From NCBI GenBank assembly GCA_020057985.1, contig JAGVEU010000375.1, positions 1 through 9,891 on the forward strand: a stretch of 9,891 nucleotides of DNA, given 5' to 3'. The notes under the pieces are model-generated. The model did no database searches, was not told where the DNA came from, and saw only the letters and a list, made by a program, of their open reading frames with translations. How positions within the stretch are numbered: the stretch's first letter is position 1; each line of letters begins with the position of its first letter. Below are positions 6,096 through 9,891 of this stretch, in pieces. The stretch is from Calditrichota bacterium (GTDB taxonomy: Bacteria > Electryoneota > RPQS01). The position numbers and the translations under genes were made by a program.

Positions 6096-7324
6096 TGACG
6101 CTCACTTCTCATCCCATCCGCCGGCATGATCACCTGACCTTCAACGGGAACCTGAGGCACACTCGGCACGGTTGGTTACGGTTGACCCCAGCATATTCGG
6201 TGAACCTCGTTAATGACATCCTTAGCTCTGTAAATGGCGGGACTGGTATTGTCTTAGACCCGTTCGGCGGCACGGGTACCACAGCGCTCACCTGTGCCGA
6301 GCGTGGTATTCAGTGCGACACAACAGACATAAACCCCTTCCTTCTCTGGCTCACCTCCGCCAAGGCAGCCGTCTACACACCGTGTGATATTGAACGCTTC
6401 AAGACAGAGGTCGAACGCGTCTCCGAGTCCCTCGCGGCAGGCCACACCGACCAACCCCTGTGGATCCCGGCTCTTCACCAGATCGAAAAGTGGTGGGACG
6501 AAACAACCCTTGCATCTCTTGCGGCGGCGATGGCCACTATTAACGTTATTGCGATGCAGGAGCCTGACAGCGTATCGAATTTGCTAAGGGTGACCTTCTG
6601 CAGGATTATGATAGAGAGTTCTAATGCCAGTTTCGCTCATCAGTCCATGTCTTTTAGAAAAAATGGCAACCAAGCACCCCTCATTCCTATCAGGTACCTT
6701 TGGGACGAAACGGCTGACTTAATCGCGCGATCTGCAGCTTCTCCCGTTCTGTGCGAGCCGCGTGCAATCTCCTGCGACGCGCGAGACCTTCTGCGCGTAC
6801 TTTCCCCGCAACACTACACTTGCGTAATTACCTCGCCGCCCTACCCGAACCGCATGAGTTATATCCGTGAGCTGCGTCCATACATGTACTGGCTTGGATA
6901 TCTGACGGACGCTCGCCAAGCTGGTGATATGGACTGGCAAGCCATAGGCGGCACTTGGGGTTGCGCCACAAGTAATGTTGGCAAATGGACACCAGATAAA
7001 CCTCAACCCGTGCCATTCCCGGAATTCACCTTGATTCTGAAGAAGATCGCAGATAGCAGTGACACTTTATCACGGTACGTTCACAAGTATTTCTACGACA
7101 TGATTACTCACGTAGACAGCCTTTATCGTGTCATGGCACATGGCGGAAGCGTTCACTACATTGTCGGCAATTCCAAATTCTACAATGTTCTCTTACCTGT
7201 GGAACAAATCTTCTCAGCCCTATTCGAAAATGCGGGCTTCAGGGACATCACCATAACTCCCATCAGAAAACGCTCTTCTAAGCGGGAGCTGTTCGAGTTC
7301 GTGGTGTCTGCTATCAAGCCTTGA
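6092..7324 (+). CDS. Site-specific DNA methyltransferase (N4-cytosine/N6-adenine type)
   Basis: A 410-residue exocyclic-amino DNA methyltransferase that would protect the host sites of the upstream nuclease. The AdoMet-binding motif I is LDPFGGTGTT (55-64), followed by TTDINPF (77-83), which ends the next strand and holds D79 for the ribose hydroxyls. The catalytic motif IV is TSPPY (247-251), continuing PNRMSYIRELRPYMYWLGYL. A late GGSVHYIVGNSKF (351-363) fits the following core strand. TSPPY is typical of N4-cytosine enzymes, but N6-adenine cannot be excluded. Motif I comes before motif IV with about 185 residues between them, so the target-recognition part may lie there. The start is one of two tandem ATGs at 6092 and 6095; GGAG upstream is better spaced for the second. 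The ATGA overlap with the nuclease implies coupled translation. Confidence 0.9.
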   Translation: MMTLTSHPIRRHDHLTFNGNLRHTRHGWLRLTPAYSVNLVNDILSSVNGGTGIVLDPFGGTGTTALTCAERGIQCDTTDINPFLLWLTSAKAAVYTPCDIERFKTEVERVSESLAAGHTDQPLWIPALHQIEKWWDETTLASLAAAMATINVIAMQEPDSVSNLLRVTFCRIMIESSNASFAHQSMSFRKNGNQAPLIPIRYLWDETADLIARSAASPVLCEPRAISCDARDLLRVLSPQHYTCVITSPPYPNRMSYIRELRPYMYWLGYLTDARQAGDMDWQAIGGTWGCATSNVGKWTPDKPQPVPFPEFTLILKKIADSSDTLSRYVHKYFYDMITHVDSLYRVMAHGGSVHYIVGNSKFYNVLLPVEQIFSALFENAGFRDITITPIRKRSSKRELFEFVVSAIKP

Positions 7325-7345
7325 CTCTTCGATTGTTCCCTTAAT

Positions 7346-7404
7346 TCGTCGCAACCTTGCAACTGTGGTATTCTCTGGGTGAACGGTTGCTAACTTCCCG
7401 ACGA
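7346..7404. other. Nested inverted repeats after the methyltransferase gene
   Basis: TCGTCG (7346-7351) pairs with CGACGA (7399-7404), and GCAACC (7351-7356) pairs with GGTTGC (7385-7390). The stems are six bases each with long loops and there is no T-run, so it is a weak terminator or operator candidate. Confidence 0.25.
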
Positions 7405-7421
7405 GGCCGGATTAACACATA

Positions 7422-7435
7422 TACCGGTTACCGGC
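7422..7435. repeat. Two adjacent CCGG-containing heptamers
   Basis: TACCGGT and TACCGGC lie head to tail, with a third CCGG at 7407-7410. They may be chance, or relevant if the neighbouring enzymes recognise a CCGG core. Confidence 0.35.
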
Positions 7436-7446
7436 GAACAAGGGTC

Positions 7447-7501
7447 AAAGGAGTGAGTTACAATGCGGTTGCCAAACAAACTCTCATCGACAAATAGCTA
7501 G
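7447..7501 (+). CDS. 12-codon mini-ORF with a strong ribosome binding site
   Basis: AAAGGAG (7447-7453) stands nine bases before an ATG at 7463 that opens MRLPNKLSSTNS and stops at 7499-7501. The ribosome binding site is better than those of the flanking large genes. It could be a leader peptide for the OLD gene or the remaining start of a decayed gene. The peptide itself is not recognisable. The coding part is 7463-7501. Confidence 0.25.
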
Positions 7502-7610
7502 CTCACAAAGACCGCTCACTTCATTTTCCGTTGGGACAATCGGGCTCGCTTACTCGATCGCAGTAAAATGGGACGCAGGCGCGATTCCCGCCAATGGATG
7601 CTACATAACC

Positions 7611-7623
7611 TATACTGTTGCCA
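7611..7623 (+). promoter_or_regulatory. -10 box placing transcription start at the OLD ATG
   Basis: TATACT (7611-7616) ends six bases before the ATG at 7623, and there is no Shine-Dalgarno sequence. If active, transcription would begin at or beside the A of the start codon, giving a leaderless message. No good -35 box is visible at 16-18 bp. Confidence 0.3.
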
Positions 7624-9389
7624 TGAAGATTCAATCAATCCGGCTTCACAATTTCCGCTCAGTAAAGAACCTTACCGCAAAACTTTCTGACTACAGCCTC
7701 CTCGTAGGTGAGAATAATTGCGGCAAGACTACCCTGCTTACCGCGCTGCGCACGTTCTATGAAGAAGGCGGTTCGAAATTCAGCAAGGAAACGGACTTCC
7801 CGAAATTTACTTGCGATGACAAGGAGAGCTGGATTGAAATCTCCTACTCGACAATCTCGGATGAGCAGGAGTCACTAAAAGAAGTGTACCGGTCGGACGA
7901 CCATATTCTGCGTGTCCGGCGCTATTTCATTTCGGACAACGACCTCGTTAAACCAAACCAGAGCAACATCTATGCTTATGAGCAGGGCCAGCTTTCCAAG
8001 AATCTCTTCTATGGCGCAAAAAACGTTTCAGAAGGGAAATTCGGCACCCTCATATACATTCCCGAAGTCAATAAGCCCGACGACGCACTAAAGACATCGG
8101 GACCGTCACCCTTCCGCGAAATGGTGAATTTTGTAATGAAGCGGGCAGTACAGGGCAGCGAATCTTATACCGGTCTCACCAACGCATTTGGCTCTTTCAA
8201 TAACAGCTTTCAAGATGAATTCTCTAAAGATGGTTTCTCTGTTCGCTCCCTCGTGAAACAGGTCAACGACGAGATTGAGCACTGGAATATCAAGTTTGGC
8301 GTCACCCTGAATACCATCCGGCCCGAGGACATAGTTAAAAACCTACTCACGCACTACATCCAGGACCAGAACCTCAGCAATCAACAGGTGAGTATTAATT
8401 CGTTTGGCCAAGGCCTCCAGCGGCATCTTATCTACACACTGATTAAGCTATCTGTCAAGTTTGGTGAACCACGCTCAAAGACAAAGAAGGACTTTTCGCC
8501 CGATTTCACACTTATTCTCTTCGAGGAGCCGGAGGCGTTTCTGCACCCGTCGCAGCAGGAAAGGCTGAACCATAGCTTGCGCACGCTCGCAGCCGAGCCT
8601 ACCCAGCAAGTATTAATTTCTACGCACTCCCCCCGCTTTGTCAGCAGAGAGATGCACGACGTCAAGAGCATCATTCGCCTACAGAAGACCAATGCAACCA
8701 CTGAGTGCTTTCAGCTTTCCGGGAAAGATCTTGAGGCAATTCTTGACAGCAACCGTGGCCTCTACCGTCGTTTCTCTGAATTGCTTGGCGACGCAAACGT
8801 CCCAGATCCACTGAAAGTAAAGATTCGGAGGCACAAGCTTGGTTCTTTGGATGAACCGGAGCATGATGCCGCCCTCGAAGACGAGGGCATCCGTTACATG
8901 TTGTGGTTGGACGCGGAGCGCGCCGCGCTATTCTTTGCACGGCACGTTGTGATCTGTGAAGGCGCAACCGAGAAGGTGCTCTTTGACTTACTTTTAGACA
9001 GCGACTGGGCAGACCTCCGCGAACAAAACATCTATTTTGCTGACGCCCTCGGAAAGTACAACGTGCACCGATGCATTGCGCTGCTTTCCGGTCTTGGCAT
9101 TCGCCACTCTGTGCTTATAGACGGCGACGCAGATGCCGATGTGCAGGCTGTTGTCAATGGCTTCATTGCGGAGCGTCGCACGCTGCTGACTAACCACATT
9201 GAATCTTTTCCCATTGATATAGAGAGTTTTTTGGGCGTTGCTGGCGAAACACGGCGCGACTTGAAACCACTCCGCATTGTTTCCAAGTTAAAGTCCGGTG
9301 CGATAACTCATGACAGAATCACAGATCTGCGCGCAATGGTGGACAAGCTATTGGGTCGCGCAGTAAAGGTAGCCGACCACGACTCCTGA
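7623..9389 (+). CDS. OLD-family ATP-dependent nuclease (ABC ATPase with TOPRIM domain)
   Basis: A 588-residue protein with the two-part OLD architecture. The ATPase half opens KIQSIRLHNFRSVKNL and has Walker A GENNCGKTT (29-37), an ABC-type signature SFGQGLQRH (260-268), Walker B LILFEEPEAFLHP (297-309) and an H-loop STHSP (333-337). The insert between them (about 60-250) would carry the dimerisation region. The C-terminal TOPRIM nuclease half has VVICEGATEK (442-451) with E446 and E450, and VLIDGDADAD (497-506) with the D500/D502 metal pair. OLD nucleases, named after the P2 phage protein, cut DNA and take part in phage defense; GajA of the Gabija system is a relative. Here there is no UvrD-like partner downstream in the 500 bp available, so it looks like a class 1 stand-alone OLD. 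It lies 298 bp after the methyltransferase, same strand. All key residues are intact. Confidence 0.92.
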   Translation: MKIQSIRLHNFRSVKNLTAKLSDYSLLVGENNCGKTTLLTALRTFYEEGGSKFSKETDFPKFTCDDKESWIEISYSTISDEQESLKEVYRSDDHILRVRRYFISDNDLVKPNQSNIYAYEQGQLSKNLFYGAKNVSEGKFGTLIYIPEVNKPDDALKTSGPSPFREMVNFVMKRAVQGSESYTGLTNAFGSFNNSFQDEFSKDGFSVRSLVKQVNDEIEHWNIKFGVTLNTIRPEDIVKNLLTHYIQDQNLSNQQVSINSFGQGLQRHLIYTLIKLSVKFGEPRSKTKKDFSPDFTLILFEEPEAFLHPSQQERLNHSLRTLAAEPTQQVLISTHSPRFVSREMHDVKSIIRLQKTNATTECFQLSGKDLEAILDSNRGLYRRFSELLGDANVPDPLKVKIRRHKLGSLDEPEHDAALEDEGIRYMLWLDAERAALFFARHVVICEGATEKVLFDLLLDSDWADLREQNIYFADALGKYNVHRCIALLSGLGIRHSVLIDGDADADVQAVVNGFIAERRTLLTNHIESFPIDIESFLGVAGETRRDLKPLRIVSKLKSGAITHDRITDLRAMVDKLLGRAVKVADHDS

Positions 9390-9520
9390 GCAGAGTGAGA
9401 AGATGTCCGTTGCTGATTCGTTTCCACTTGCGGGCTTGGCAAAGATCCTTTACATGAAACATAGACCTGAACTCTCACTGTCTGGCTCTTCTCATTTCAA
9501 TACACTATTCTTATGACAGC

Positions 9521-9610
9521 AAGGAGCACATATCCATGCGGCACTATCGGATTTCCCCACTTCATCGCTCATCGTTCATTGCCCCAAAAACAGCCAGAGG
9601 CAGCCACTAA
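9521..9610 (+). pseudogene. Possible truncated gene start with strong ribosome binding site
   Basis: AAGGAG (9521-9526), nine bases, then ATG at 9536 opening a 24-codon frame (MRHYRISPLHRSSFIAPKTA...) that runs straight into a heptamer array at 9562. The good initiation signal leading into repeat DNA could be the stump of a gene, but chance is not excluded. Confidence 0.15.
9562..9582. repeat. Heptamer array TCATCGC/TCATCGT/TCATTGC
   Basis: Three consecutive 7-bp units of the TCATYGY type, related to the longer array at 9670-9697. Confidence 0.55.
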
Positions 9611-9628
9611 GAGTAGAAATTATTCTTC

Positions 9629-9656
9629 ATTTGGGATTTGGAATTTGGGATTTGGA
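9629..9656. repeat. Heptamer array ATTTGGG/ATTTGGA x4
   Basis: A 14-bp sequence is duplicated exactly (9629-9642, 9643-9656), and each half is ATTTGGG then ATTTGGA. It is preceded by TTCTTC, as is the array at 4965. Confidence 0.75.
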
Positions 9657-9669
9657 GTCTTCTTCCTCC

Positions 9670-9697
9670 TCATCGTTCCTCGTTCATCGCTCATCGT
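9670..9697. repeat. Heptamer array TCATCGY x4
   Basis: Units TCATCGT, TCCTCGT, TCATCGC and TCATCGT in strict 7-bp phase, the same family as the array at 9562-9582, about 90 bp away. Confidence 0.7.
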
Positions 9698-9840
9698 TTC
9701 CTCTCCCTCGCCTCTCCTCCTCCGCTAACTTCAATATTCAACTTCGCACCCTTGCACCAAGCACCTTTTCCCGCAATCTGCCAACTTCAGGAATCTCAGG
9801 AGTCCTCTCGATTTCTGACCTCCGCCTCTAAAAAAGTAAA

Positions 9841-9886
9841 TGCAGGAGAATTCTGAATTTGAAAATTAGTTCAAATTTCTCTTGCA
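9841..9886 (-). terminator. Large inverted repeat, possible terminator of a leftward gene beyond the window
   Basis: AATTTGAA (9856-9863) pairs perfectly with TTCAAATT (9870-9877), and an outer arm TGCAGGAGA (9841-9849) pairs with TCTCTTGCA (9878-9886) with one wobble, leaving a six-base bulge on the left. Read on the minus strand it is followed by TTTACTTTTTTAG, so it could end a gene transcribed leftward from beyond 9891. The stem is AT-rich and the T-run is interrupted. Confidence 0.4.
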
Positions 9887-9891
9887 TTCGC

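Larger units (their letters stand above)
9390..9891. other. Gene-free, low-complexity tail
   Basis: No supported protein gene. It contains three heptamer arrays, pyrimidine-rich runs (about 9698-9725), two tiny open frames (9403-9516, 37 codons, after GAGTGAGAAG; and 9536-9610, 24 codons, after AAGGAG) and a large hairpin at the right end. The longer open frames here translate the repeats and are not credible. No clear terminator follows the OLD gene. Confidence 0.65.

Noticed and set aside
7623..9389. Gabija system (GajA with GajB)
   Set aside because: The ATPase-TOPRIM architecture fits, but no UvrD-like GajB follows within the window, so the call stays at stand-alone OLD.
9513..9856. Overlapping open frames of 66-72 codons in the right tail
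   Set aside because: They translate heptamer arrays and pyrimidine-rich DNA into low-complexity peptides, and differ only by frame.

Overview
The window is bacterial chromosomal DNA of moderate GC, probably a fragment from an environmental or poorly sampled lineage. The left half, 1-4559, is a compact all-minus-strand housekeeping cluster. In transcription order it runs hisS, sfsA, miaB, hicB, hicA, lapA and the start of a lapB-like gene. Gaps are short or absent: hisS/sfsA overlap by 11 bp, lapA/lapB by an ATGA, and miaB and hicB are 13 bp apart. Together with the many short structured repeats in the gaps, this would fit a non-proteobacterial group with streamlined operons, such as an FCB-type or candidate phylum. 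I cannot name the organism from sequence alone.

The right half, 5286-9389, is a plus-strand accessory block that looks like anti-phage defense. It holds a probable Type II restriction endonuclease (5286-6095), overlapped by an N4-cytosine/N6-adenine-type DNA methyltransferase (6092-7324). After a 298-bp gap comes a stand-alone OLD-family ATPase with a C-terminal TOPRIM nuclease domain (7623-9389). A good sigma70-like promoter (5019-5047) would give the restriction-modification pair a leader of about 230 nt with hairpins in it. The OLD gene has a -10 box so close to its ATG that its mRNA may be leaderless.

The two gene-free regions around the defense block (4560-5285 and 9390-9891) are dense in small repeats. 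These include G-rich hairpins also found as a tandem pair in front of miaB, a family of perfect hairpins with different stems but shared flanks, and several tandem arrays with a 7-bp period. The genes on either side of the left region are divergent, so its hairpins cannot be the terminators of annotated genes.

Working picture: a housekeeping operon carries an embedded hicBA toxin-antitoxin pair, and beside it a defense block has settled in repeat-rich DNA. No wholly new system is demonstrable here. The points most worth a second look are the divergent endonuclease, the lone OLD nuclease beside it, the hicBA pair lodged between miaB and lapA, and the repeat families.
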